This document shows, piece after piece, positions 1 to 7,034 of a stretch of DNA of 27,068 nucleotides (its first letter is position 1; each line of letters starts with the position of its first letter). The stretch is from Bilabrum cf. latius. Its lineage: Eukaryota > Bigyra: Bicosoecida > Bigyra > Bicosoecida. The translations under genes and the position numbers were made by a program. Below the pieces are notes generated by a model. The model worked only from the letters and a program-made list of their open reading frames with translations, was not told the DNA's origin and ran no database searches. Location of the stretch: assembly GCA_965178125.1 (NCBI GenBank), contig CBCXTV010000029.1, forward strand, positions 1 to 27,068, read 5' to 3'.

Positions 1-187
1 GTCCCAAAGATACGGATCCATTTTGCCGTCTTCCCGCGCATACTGCATCGCTCTGCAAAACTGCATTGCGCAGTGGATCCCCGAGCGTCGACTGCCAATA
101 GCAGGCGGCCTCGCAAGGCCTTCATGGACGCAGGATTTGGGCTTCTTCATCGTAAATTTGGGGTCTGCTCAGCGCGCGAAAATTCCA

Positions 188-231
188 ACGCTTCAAAATG
201 ATCCGGACGTCGCGAGAAGGGAACTCGTTGC
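188..231 (+). pseudogene. Fragment of the Rep gene
   Basis: About 44 bases match the interior of the intact Rep gene at 16630-16674, on the same strand, with one base missing after the ATG and a G-to-T change near the end. The fragment comes from the linker between the HUH endonuclease and the helicase and is too short to encode a function. It is the leftmost of the gene scraps that fill the first 5.4 kb. Because the flanks do not match Rep, this is an isolated inserted scrap and not the edge of a larger copy. Confidence 0.7.
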
Positions 232-235
232 TTGC

Positions 236-367
236 TCACCTGTGCGGAGGGGTTGGATGCCCGATGTGCTAAAGAGAGGATACTGTCCGTCGGCGTTCTC
301 TCTTCACCTTGTGCGGAAGGGTTGGGTGCCTGATTTCAGACAGAGAAGGTCTCGTCCGTTGGGAGCG
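236..367. repeat. Two-copy imperfect tandem repeat, 68 bp
   Basis: Bases 236-303 and 304-367 are two imperfect copies, each beginning TCACC(T)TGTGCGGA and running through GGGTTGG(A/G)TGCC(C/T)GAT. They directly follow the Rep scrap. No coding function is visible. Confidence 0.65.
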
Positions 368-859
368 CTTAGGAATACTTCCGGATGGGGCGTCCAGACG
401 CGGTCCAGGACCTCCAGCTCGTCGGGGTCAATGTCGCCCGCGCCGTCCGTGCCTTTGACGCCCTCTGGATCGATGATGCCCACGATCTTTGTCATCTCGG
501 ACGACACACGTCCCAGCTGCTCTTTGGTAGTGCATTACCTCATTGACCCCGAAGCGTTGAATATTTAATGAAGACCCTTCGGAAGCTGGCGAAGTTTGTC
601 AGCTTGTCGGAGCGCAGCCTGGGTCCTTGTCAACAAACATGGAGGGTTTCGGGGCGGATTTCCAGCGTTCCGCCTTGATATCGAGTGCACCTCGAGGTCG
701 GGATCGAAGCGGGGCGGGCGGTTCGTCATCCTCTGTGATACGCTTAGGAGGCGCCGACTTGATGCCCACCTTGTCCCCCAATCACTCCAGACGTAACTGG
801 GGAACTCTTCCCGTCGTGGGCCGGGTACGCCTCCGAATCCCACGCGAGCCGTTCCCCAC
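368..859. other. Spacer with no recognisable gene
   Basis: Several overlapping reading frames of 60-130 codons are open on both strands, but none has a recognisable domain and none matches an intact gene elsewhere in the window. I see only GC-rich, unassigned sequence here. Confidence 0.5.
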
Positions 860-1106
860 GGCGCACCGATAAGCGCCGCTGCAAGCGTACCAAGAGGGGC
901 GTACCAAGAGGTGCTTCCTTCGCTCGGCAGTGTGGCACTTCAAGCAGTAGAATGTGCCACTCCCAGCACGTAGGTGGAGTTTGCGAGCTGCCGGCCGACA
1001 TGCTCGTGTGGTGACCTCCGGCGCACCGATAAGTGCCGCTGCAAGCGCACCAATACTACTTCGCTTGGGAGCGTGGCACTTTAAGCAATGCAGTGCGCCG
1101 GTTTTC
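860..1106. repeat. Two-copy imperfect repeat, 160 bp apart
   Basis: GGCGCACCGATAAG(C/T)GCCGCTGCAAGCG begins at 860 and again at 1020, and the similarity continues through a GTGGCACTT(C/T)AAGCA block in each copy. In the first copy GTGGCAC (932-938) pairs with GTGCCAC (954-960), giving a 7-bp stem; this pairing is broken in the second copy. Minus-strand translation gives a CLKCH motif in each copy, which I take as a by-product of the repeat. Confidence 0.6.
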
Positions 1107-1354
1107 GTGCACGCCCAGTCGCGCGGACGCCGCAGGTGGCTTGGCCGTAGGATAGAATTAGTGGCGGGTCGGTTTTGCATGTCTTCCCTCTCCTCTTGAT
1201 ATGGTACACAAAGGCAAGAGCCTGACGATGCAGACGGAACTCCTGGATTTCACCGCCACATTCCTAGTCAAGACAGCCCTCGACTAAACAGACGCCGAGT
1301 TATCTTGAGCAGCATCCCACGACGCAGTGATGTGGACGGCAAGGGTGATGCCAT

Positions 1355-1402
1355 GCTTTCCGGGCCTCCCATGTGACCGCTTTTTGCGTACCGAAACACT
1401 TT
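1355..1402. repeat. Dispersed repeat, partial copy 1 of 3
   Basis: Bases 1355-1402 match the inner part of a roughly 95-bp repeat found at 5943-6037 and 19021-19115, including CATGTGACCGCTTTTTGCG and GTACCGAAACAC. This copy is cut at both ends and joins directly to a ZnF1 gene fragment at about 1405. The copy at 19021 lies upstream of the intact ZnF1 gene. Confidence 0.75.
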
Positions 1403-1405
1403 CCG

Positions 1406-1491
1406 GGGTCGACGCCCCGGCGGAACACGCCGGCGCGGCGGCAAGCGTCGATGTTGCGGGCGGCCCAGCCATGAGGTACATGATCAAGTAC
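1406..1491 (+). pseudogene. ZnF1-glycosyltransferase joint fragment
   Basis: Bases 1406-1467 copy the ZnF1 gene (compare 3814-3876, reading VDAPAEHAGAAASVD). From about 1468 the sequence switches to the glycosyltransferase gene (compare 11943 onward, reading MxHMIKY). The two donor frames stay in register across the joint, so a short open frame runs through both. This is one of at least four joints in the left part of the window that keep the donor frames. Confidence 0.75.
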
Positions 1492-1492
1492 A

Positions 1493-1711
1493 CGGAAAGC
1501 ACGCAGAGCGTCGTCAATCCGTTCGTGAGCCGCGAGTTCCAAAAGGTCTTCGAGACATCCGCCCGGAAAGCACGCAGAGCATCGTCAATCCGTTCGTGAG
1601 CCGCGAGTTCCAGAAGGTCTTCGAGCACATCCCCCCGGAAAGCACGCAGAGCATCGTCAATCCGTTCGTGAGCCGCGAATTCCAAAAGGTCTTCGAGCAC
1701 ATCCCCCGGAT
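1493..1711 (+). repeat. Triple tandem of a glycosyltransferase gene fragment
   Basis: Three copies of a 71-72-bp unit start at 1493, 1564 and 1636. Each encodes a version of ESTQSxVNPFVSREFQKVFE, which corresponds to a stretch near the C-terminus of the intact glycosyltransferase (around 11970-12040). The first unit is 71 bp and breaks the frame; the second is 72 bp and keeps it. The triplet recurs at 2404, 2475 and 2547 inside the second 911-bp unit. Confidence 0.85.
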
Positions 1712-1796
1712 GATGTCGAGCATGCGGACGCCCTGCTCCGGATGATGTCGGCCATGCGGACGCTCTTCCCAGACCTTGCGCGGCAGCGGGACGAAA

Positions 1797-2240
1797 ATGG
1801 AGCTCTCCCTGCACCGCAAGCACGCCGGAAACCTGGTGCACTTCCACGTGTGCATGACGGACTCCGAGAGGTCGCATCGTTGTCGCGTGGCGGAGGATTT
1901 CATTTGGGCCGGCAGCAGGCCGAATGTCGTGTACGGCTTTAAGGTACCGAACCGGAGCTCCCGGCAGCAGCGCAGGCGGCATGCTTGGGGCGGCACGTGG
2001 ATCTTCGACGACGCCATTACGCTCAGCGATTGCGGGTCGAGGGTGCAGATCGACGCGCCGCAGTCGAAGGTCTTGGCGATGGTAATGCCCCGGAAGTCGG
2101 GCCAGTGGATTCCTCATAGGCTGCGCTCGCGTACGATCTGGTATTTGGGTGGGGAGCAGTCGGCCGTGATCACCAACCTCAAGTGCCAGGCCTGCCCCGG
2201 AAGTCGGGCCAGGGCATTCTCCGAGTCTCTTTGCCGATGA
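1797..2240 (+). CDS. Chimeric Rep-HUH/ZnF2 ORF, probably non-functional
   Basis: From the first ATG this ORF encodes about 147 residues. Residues 1-48 copy the Rep endonuclease core and include the HUH motif (VHFHVCM). A joint near 1938-1950 then switches, in frame, to the N-terminal half of ZnF2 (from VPNRSSRQQRR to the first CxxC, KCQAC), and the last residues are out-of-frame ZnF1 sequence. Rep motif 1, the catalytic tyrosine motif and the helicase are all missing, as is the second CxxC of ZnF2. Directly upstream, 1762-1794 is another Rep scrap joined after an internal deletion of Rep. Expression is unknown; I favour a scrap product over a working gene. Confidence 0.35.
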   Translation: MELSLHRKHAGNLVHFHVCMTDSERSHRCRVAEDFIWAGSRPNVVYGFKVPNRSSRQQRRRHAWGGTWIFDDAITLSDCGSRVQIDAPQSKVLAMVMPRKSGQWIPHRLRSRTIWYLGGEQSAVITNLKCQACPGSRARAFSESLCR

Positions 2241-2402
2241 TGTCTGAGGAGAAACCGTCCGAGAGCATTGCTGTTTCCTTGGGAGACGGCCGCAATCTTC
2301 GTGGGCGTCAAGGCGCCGGTAATATGGGAAACGAGGGCGGCATGTTGGCGCGCGAGGTCGACGCCCCGGCGGAGGGGGGGGGCCGTACGTGCCGTGACAG
2401 GT
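2213..2402 (+). pseudogene. ZnF1 gene fragment with internal deletion
   Basis: Bases from 2213 match the ZnF1 5' region and N-terminal coding part (compare 3675-3838), including ATGATGTCTGAGGAG. At about 2375 the match jumps forward to the ZnF1 segment around 4150-4180 (GTACGTGCCG). About 310 bases of ZnF1 are therefore missing. The 19 bases just before it (2194-2212) repeat 2087-2105 exactly. The fragment recurs at 3124-3313. Confidence 0.75.
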
Positions 2403-3313
2403 ACGGAAAGCACGCAGAGCGTCGTCAATCCGTTCGTGAGCCGCGAGTTCCAAAAGGTCTTCGAGACATCCGCCCGGAAAGCACGCAGAGCATCGTCAAT
2501 CCGTTCGTGAGCCGCGAGTTCCAGAAGGTCTTCGAGCACATCCCCCCGGAAAGCACGCAGAGCATCGTCAATCCGTTCGTGAGCCGCGAATTCCAAAAGG
2601 TCTTCGAGCACATCCCCCGGATGATGTCGAGCATGCGGACGCCCTGCTCCGGATGATGTCGGCCATGCGGACGCTCTTCCCAGACCTTGCGCGGCAGCGG
2701 GACGAAAATGGAGCTCTCCCTGCACCGCAAGCACGCCGGAAACCTGGTGCACTTCCACGTGTGCATGACGGACTCCGAGAGGTCGCATCGTTGTCGCGTG
2801 GCGGAGGATTTCATTTGGGCCGGCAGCAGGCCGAATGTCGTGTACGGCTTTAAGGTACCGAACCGGAGCTCCCGGCAGCAGCGCAGGCGGCATGCTTGGG
2901 GCGGCACGTGGATCTTCGACGACGCCATTACGCTCAGCGATTGCGGGTCGAGGGTGCAGATCGACGCGCCGCAGTCGAAGGTCTTGGCGATGGTAATGCC
3001 CCGGAAGTCGGGCCAGTGGATTCCTCATAGGCTGCGCTCGCGTACGATCTGGTATTTGGGTGGGGAGCAGTCGGCCGTGATCACCAACCTCAAGTGCCAG
3101 GCCTGCCCCGGAAGTCGGGCCAGGGCATTCTCCGAGTCTCTTTGCCGATGATGTCTGAGGAGAAACCGTCCGAGAGCATTGCTGTTTCCTTGGGAGACGG
3201 CCGCAATCTTCGTGGGCGTCAAGGCGCCGGTAATATGGGAAACGAGGGCGGCATGTTGGCGCGCGAGGTCGACGCCCCGGCGGAGGGGGGGGGCCGTACG
3301 TGCCGTGACAGGT
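2403..3313. repeat. 911-bp tandem duplication, copy 2
   Basis: Second copy of the mosaic unit at 1492-2402, offset by 911 bases. It runs without a gap into another ZnF1 fragment at 3314, where copy 1 instead restarts the unit. The near-identity means that the duplication is recent or that the copies are homogenised; an assembly artefact cannot be ruled out. Confidence 0.9.
2708..3151 (+). CDS. Second copy of chimeric Rep-HUH/ZnF2 ORF
   Basis: This is the 911-bp-offset duplicate of the chimeric ORF at 1797-2240, with the same predicted protein: Rep HUH segment, in-frame switch to ZnF2, truncated tail. It lacks the same motifs and carries the same reservations. That the open frame is retained in both copies says little, because the copies are nearly identical. 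Confidence 0.35.
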   Translation: MELSLHRKHAGNLVHFHVCMTDSERSHRCRVAEDFIWAGSRPNVVYGFKVPNRSSRQQRRRHAWGGTWIFDDAITLSDCGSRVQIDAPQSKVLAMVMPRKSGQWIPHRLRSRTIWYLGGEQSAVITNLKCQACPGSRARAFSESLCR

Positions 3314-3529
3314 CGCGCCGGAGCCGGCGGAGGAGGCGACATGGACTTGCAACGCGTGCCAGGGCCTAAGCCCCGGTCAGAGTACTTCAAGAAGTGGAAG
3401 GACTGGATCCAACCAGTTTGCCGGGTGTGTTACGACAAGTTCGACAGCGCGACGCCGTGGTGGGTGAGGTGCAAGAACTGCAAAAACGAGTTTCCGGCGT
3501 ACCGATTTCCCCAGATCCGCCGGAAGAGG
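3314..3529 (+). pseudogene. ZnF1 zinc-finger core, broken copy
   Basis: This segment copies the ZnF1 zinc-finger core (compare 4180-4392): EYFKKWKDWIQPVCRVC, then WVRCKNC. A net 5-base loss just upstream destroys the first CxxC and shifts the frame, and one cysteine of the second group is replaced by tyrosine (CRVCY). At about 3530 the sequence jumps to the upstream region of a second, nearly complete ZnF1 copy. Confidence 0.8.
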
Positions 3530-3535
3530 GACGGG

Positions 3536-4702
3536 CCTCGATCTCGGAAAGGGCGGGAGTCCGTTCTTGCATTCGGAATGGGCGGGGAGTTGCTTTTCCT
3601 GGGAGCATGTGCGAGATTCCTTCTCCGCGGGTCCTCTTTCGGCTTCGGCAGTCAGCAGCGCACTCTGCGGGAACGGCATTCTCCGAGTCTCTTTGCCGAT
3701 GATGTCTGAGGAGAAACCGTCCGAAAGCATTGCTGTTTCCTTGGGAGACGGCCGCAATCTTCGTGGGCGTCGAGGCGCCGGTGATATGGGAAACGAGGGC
3801 GGCATGTTGGCGCGCGAGGTCGACGCCCCGGCGGAGCACGCCGGCGCGGCGGCAAGCGTCGATGATTCGGGCGGCCCCCACATCGAGAGCGGCGGCGCGG
3901 AGGCGGCGTCCACGGGGATGCTCGGAGAGGAGAGCGGCAAGGCAGCGCCGAAGGAGGACGCCGAAGACGACGGCGGCAAGAAGACGGAGGAGGAGGATGC
4001 TCGCGGCGGTGGACGTGCTGTGGTGCCCGGAGGTAATGACGACGTATGGACCGACGCAGCAGCTTGGAAGGCGGGTGGCGGCGTGGCAGCCGGGGCGGTC
4101 TCTGGCGCTGATAGCTGGGCTCTATGGGGGACCCCTGCGAAGTCGTCATGGGGGGAGACGTACGTGCCGCGGCAGGTCGCGTCGGAGCCGGCGGAGGAGG
4201 CGACATGGACTTGCAACGCGTGCCAGTGCTGCAAGCCCCGGTCGGCGTACTTCAAGAAGTGGAAGGACTGGATCCAACCAGTTTGCCGGGTGTGTTGCGA
4301 CAAGTTCGACAACGCGACGCCGTGGTGGGTGTGGTGCAAGAACTGCAAAAACGAGTATCCGGCGTACCGATTTCCCCAGATCCGCCGGAAGAAGGAGAAC
4401 TTGCGCTATTTCTTCCCTGAGGACTGGTGCGCGAAGTGCCTGGTTGCGCGTGGCTGGAGTCTCCATGATGTCCGTTCCTCTGCGGGTGAAGCGAAGCGTT
4501 GGGTGCCAAAAGCTGGCGCGAATACCGGTGACGGCGACAACGACGCTCGTGCTCCCGCACGCGACGAGCTTCCTGCAGGAGGCGCCGCCTCCTGCAGCAA
4601 CGCCGTGCGTCAGAGTTCTTCGCGTGACGAGGCCTTGGATGACATCAACCGGGCCATGGAGCTTCTCCGGAATGCGGAGAAATTCATCTCCGCGATGCCA
4701 TC
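3536..4702. repeat. 1.17-kb segmental duplication, left copy
   Basis: Bases 3536-4702 match 19351-20517 at a constant offset of 15,815 with only scattered differences until the last 60 bases. The block includes about 160 bases upstream of the ZnF1 start codon and almost all its coding sequence. The left edge lies at a CTCGATCTCGG sequence and the right edge at the last codons of the gene. Confidence 0.9.
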
Positions 4703-4889
4703 GTGCATGCAGTGTGCGGTGCAGGACCAGTTGATGCAGGGCATCGTCAAAGACCAGGCCCTCTTGGATATCTTCTCCGGCAAGATAACGGACTGGATCA
4801 AATACCATCCGGCCACTCTTGGGGCGATCCAATCCTATCGAAACGCATGGCTGTGGGCCGACGGAATGGCTCATGGTTGTCGAGGATGA
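3699..4889 (+). CDS. Chimeric ZnF1 protein with ZnF2 and glycosyltransferase tail
   Basis: The 396-residue ORF starts at ATGATGTCTGAGGAG. Residues 1-335 are almost identical to the intact ZnF1 at 19514: an acidic/Ala/Gly-rich N-terminal half, then four CxxC pairs at about residues 172-247. At about 4704 the sequence passes in frame into a ZnF2 fragment (MQCAVQDQLMQG), and at about 4743 in frame into the glycosyltransferase (IVKDQALLDIF). It then stops soon after a 14-base deletion. The zinc-binding part is intact, so the protein could fold and act like ZnF1, but the C-terminus is foreign. Its promoter-proximal DNA was copied too, so transcription is possible. Whether it is a gene or a recent pseudogene cannot be told from sequence. 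Confidence 0.5.
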   Translation: MMSEEKPSESIAVSLGDGRNLRGRRGAGDMGNEGGMLAREVDAPAEHAGAAASVDDSGGPHIESGGAEAASTGMLGEESGKAAPKEDAEDDGGKKTEEEDARGGGRAVVPGGNDDVWTDAAAWKAGGGVAAGAVSGADSWALWGTPAKSSWGETYVPRQVASEPAEEATWTCNACQCCKPRSAYFKKWKDWIQPVCRVCCDKFDNATPWWVWCKNCKNEYPAYRFPQIRRKKENLRYFFPEDWCAKCLVARGWSLHDVRSSAGEAKRWVPKAGANTGDGDNDARAPARDELPAGGAASCSNAVRQSSSRDEALDDINRAMELLRNAEKFISAMPSCMQCAVQDQLMQGIVKDQALLDIFSGKITDWIKYHPATLGAIQSYRNAWLWADGMAHGCRG

Positions 4890-5235
4890 TATCGAACCTC
4901 GCGAAGCATGCGTGGATCGGCTACTCGTAGTTCTTCACGCCATCGCGAAACCCCAAGGTGACGCAGATGGCCATGTTAGCGGGGTCAGAAGCACCGAGAA
5001 TGGTCAGCCTCCAGCGCGGAAACTCCACCTCCATGCACAACTGCGAGCGCCTCTTGGACGTGCGGACCTATCCGGCGCACTGGGTAGACAACACATTTGT
5101 GGTCCCCTACCACGTCGGCATGGGCCTAAAGTGGTATCTCATCAGCCCGGAGGGGAGGAAGGCGCTCCTGAAGATGCGGATCCCGAACCGAAGCTTCGAA
5201 CGCTGCGTCTGGCGCCGCCTCTTCGACACGTTCCA
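4742..5235 (+). pseudogene. Glycosyltransferase N-domain fragment, frameshifted
   Basis: Bases 4742-5235 copy 10133-10642 of the intact glycosyltransferase, covering the GT25-like domain. Two deletions break it: 14 bases near 4858, just before the codons for the acidic VVEDDIEP motif, and 2 bases near 4949. The downstream part reads on in another frame for about 80 codons. The copy ends abruptly at GACACGTTCCA and is followed by the patchwork segment. Confidence 0.85.
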
Positions 5236-5411
5236 CGCCGGCGAAACCTCGAGTTTTGGCATCAAGATCGTGTCGCGGCCAGGCTGTACGACGGCGGCAA
5301 GAAGACGGAGAAGGAGGATGCTCACGGTATCGCCCTGATCATCTGCACGACTTCGTGGGGCTCCATGACGTAACGGCGAGCGAGAACATTGACTGGTGGC
5401 GTGGCTGGAGG
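5236..5411 (+). pseudogene. Patchwork of short scraps from four or five genes
   Basis: In order, this stretch matches glycosyltransferase 10956-10970 (about 15 bases), ZnF2 25101-25140, ZnF1 3967-4003 and Rep 17134-17178 (the sensor/motif-C coding part). More tentatively it then matches 12 bases of ZnF1 (GCGTGGCTGGAG, compare 4450) and 12 bases of ZnF3 (GATCTCGGGAAC, compare 18183). All scraps are in sense orientation. The 12-base matches could be chance; the 35-45-base ones are not. Confidence 0.75.
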
Positions 5412-5421
5412 ATCTCGGGAA

Positions 5422-5725
5422 CACACGGCGGGCGAGCCGTTTTTCAAAAGGAGCACGGGTCCTTCGGGACGCCATTTCACTTACGGCGGGCGAGCCGTTT
5501 TCCGAATGGTGCGGGGGTCCTACTGATGCACACGGCGATCGCTGGTTCACTCACGGCGGACACACGGCGGGCGAGCCGTTTTTCAAAAGGAGCACGGGTC
5601 CTTCGGGACGCCATTTCACTTACGGCGGGCGAGCCGTTTTCCGAATGGTGCGGGGGTCCTACTGATGCACACGGCGATCGCTGGTTCACTCACGGCGGGC
5701 GAGCCGTTTTCCGAATGGTGCGGAG
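5422..5725. repeat. 139-bp tandem repeat with inner hairpin motif
   Basis: Units start at 5422 and 5561, with a partial third unit from about 5690. Each unit contains two copies of ACGGCGGGCGAGCCGTTTT, so the motif occurs five times. In it ACGGC and GCCGT can pair around a 6-base loop, followed by a T run. The neighbouring text (TTCCGAATGGTGCGG) also repeats. Open frames crossing it are repeat artefacts. Confidence 0.85.
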
Positions 5726-5861
5726 TCCTCCAGATGACCACGGTGATGGGTGGCAGCATGTCATAGGCGCGCCGTCGGAAGCTTCCCCTTCGAGTGCTGC
5801 CTAAAACTGAGAAACCTGGAGATCCTAGCATCGTATGGAGGCAAGAGGTAACACCTTGGGG

Positions 5862-5942
5862 TCCGTTCTCCGCTTCAATTCCTGTCCCAAATCCGATTCC
5901 CATTTCGAGACCGAAAAAGGTGACCCGGAAAACGACGGTACT
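5862..5942. repeat. Dispersed repeat B, copy 1
   Basis: The sequence from CTCCGCTTCAATTCCTG to AAAACGACGGTACT is found again at 6959-7034. The two copies flank the satellite block at 6048-6945. A more diverged relative (CGAGAAGGGCGACCCGGGAAA) occurs near 8740. Confidence 0.8.
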
Positions 5943-6037
5943 TATTTCTGAACCGTTTTCCGGACGCTTTCCGGGCCTCCCATGTGACCGCTTTTTGCGT
6001 ACCGAAACACGTTCCGCGCGTGAGGAGCAGATGCGGG
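5943..6037. repeat. Dispersed repeat A, copy 2 of 3
   Basis: This roughly 95-bp copy runs from TATTTCTGAACCG to GAGCAGATGCGG and matches 19021-19115 with one or two differences; a shorter copy lies at 1355-1402. No terminal inverted repeats or target duplications were evident. Confidence 0.85.
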
Positions 6038-6047
6038 GATTTCGCCA

Positions 6048-6945
6048 AAAATGGCCGATCCGCACAAGGAATTTAAGTTGCGGCGACACAGCTCGGACCC
6101 CGGCTTTTTTTTGGCTGTTTCGGGGCCCCAAGAGGGCTCCCGGCCCCAAAAAGGGCAAAACGCGAGGTTGTGGTGGAAAAAATGGGCCCCAAGGAGCCCC
6201 CAAACGACGCAAAACGCCACGTTGTTGTGGATTTTAGAGCCCCTAAATCGCCCAAAAAAGACGCAAAACGCCACGTGGTGGTGGATTTTAGAGCCCCTAA
6301 ATCGCCAAAAAAGACGCAAAACGCCACGTTGTAGTGGATTTTAGAGCCCCTAAATCGCCCAAAAAAGACGCAAAACGCCACGTTGTGGTGTTTTTTTTGA
6401 GCGTTTTCGGGGGGCTCGGAAGGGGACCCCCCCAGGATTTGGCCAAAAATGGCCGATCCACACAAGGACTTTAAGTTGCGGCGACACAGTTCGGGCCCCG
6501 GTTTGTTTTTGCGGTTTGGGGGCCCCGAGAGGGCTCCCGGCCCCAAAAAGGGCAAAACGCGAGGTTGTGGTGGAAAAAATGGGCCCCAGGCAGCCCCCAA
6601 ACGACGCAAAACGCCACGTTGTGGTGGATTTTAGAGCCCCTAAATCGCCCAAAAAAGACGCAAAACGCCACGTGGTGGTGGATTTTAGAGCCCCTAAATC
6701 GCCCCAAAGAGACGCAAAACGCCACGTTGTAGTGGATTTTAAAGCCCCTAAACCGCCCTAAAAAGACGCAAAACGCCACGTTGTGGTGTTTTTTTTTGAG
6801 CGTTTTGGGGGGGCCCGGAAGGGGACCCCCCCAGATTTGGCCCAAAATGGCCGATCCACACAAGGAATTTAAGTTGCGGCGACACAGTTCGGGCCCCGGG
6901 GTTTGTTTTGCTGTTTGGGGGCCCCAAGAGGGCTCCCGGGAGGCC
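6048..6945. repeat. Nested satellite: 54-bp repeats in about 397-bp units
   Basis: Higher-order units start at 6048 and 6443, and a third partial unit starts at 6842; each opens with CCAAAATGGCCGATCC. Inside, four 54-bp repeats start at 6206, 6260, 6313 and 6367, and four more at 6603, 6657, 6711 and 6765. Each carries GACGCAAAACGCCACGT and the near-palindrome TTTAGAGCCCCTAAA. Because 54 is a multiple of three, frames stay open on both strands; I regard these as non-coding. Copies of dispersed repeat B flank the block. Confidence 0.9.
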
Positions 6946-6958
6946 CTAGAGTGGCCCT

Positions 6959-7034
6959 TCTCCGCTTCAATTCCTGTCCCAAATCCGATTCCCATTTCGA
7001 GACCGAAAAAGGTGACCCGGAAAACGACGGTACT
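6959..7034. repeat. Dispersed repeat B, copy 2
   Basis: This matches 5862-5942 almost exactly. It is followed by a stretch (7035-7130: CGGTCCCCGATTCCGGGCCCAAGGACCCCC) that resembles 8780-8850 more loosely, so the repeat family extends beyond the near-identical core. Confidence 0.75.

Larger units (their letters stand above)
1492..2402. repeat. 911-bp tandem duplication, copy 1
   Basis: Bases 1492-2402 are followed immediately by a copy at 2403-3313, as far as I can read without differences. The unit is itself a mosaic: glycosyltransferase triplet, Rep fragment, ZnF2 fragment, ZnF1 fragment. The mosaic was therefore assembled first and duplicated afterwards. Confidence 0.9.

Noticed and set aside
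782-1180. Minus-strand ORF with two CLKCH motifs
   Set aside because: The two motifs come from the 160-bp DNA repeat. One pair of cysteines per copy is not enough, and no relation to ZnF1-3 was seen.
1284-3352. Minus-strand ORFs of 389 and 412 codons
   Set aside because: They are kept open across the 911-bp tandem duplication and run antisense to recognisable GT, Rep and ZnF fragments.
6206-6820. CRISPR-like array of 54-bp repeats
   Set aside because: The units are contiguous, with no unique spacers, and there are no cas genes; it is a satellite.
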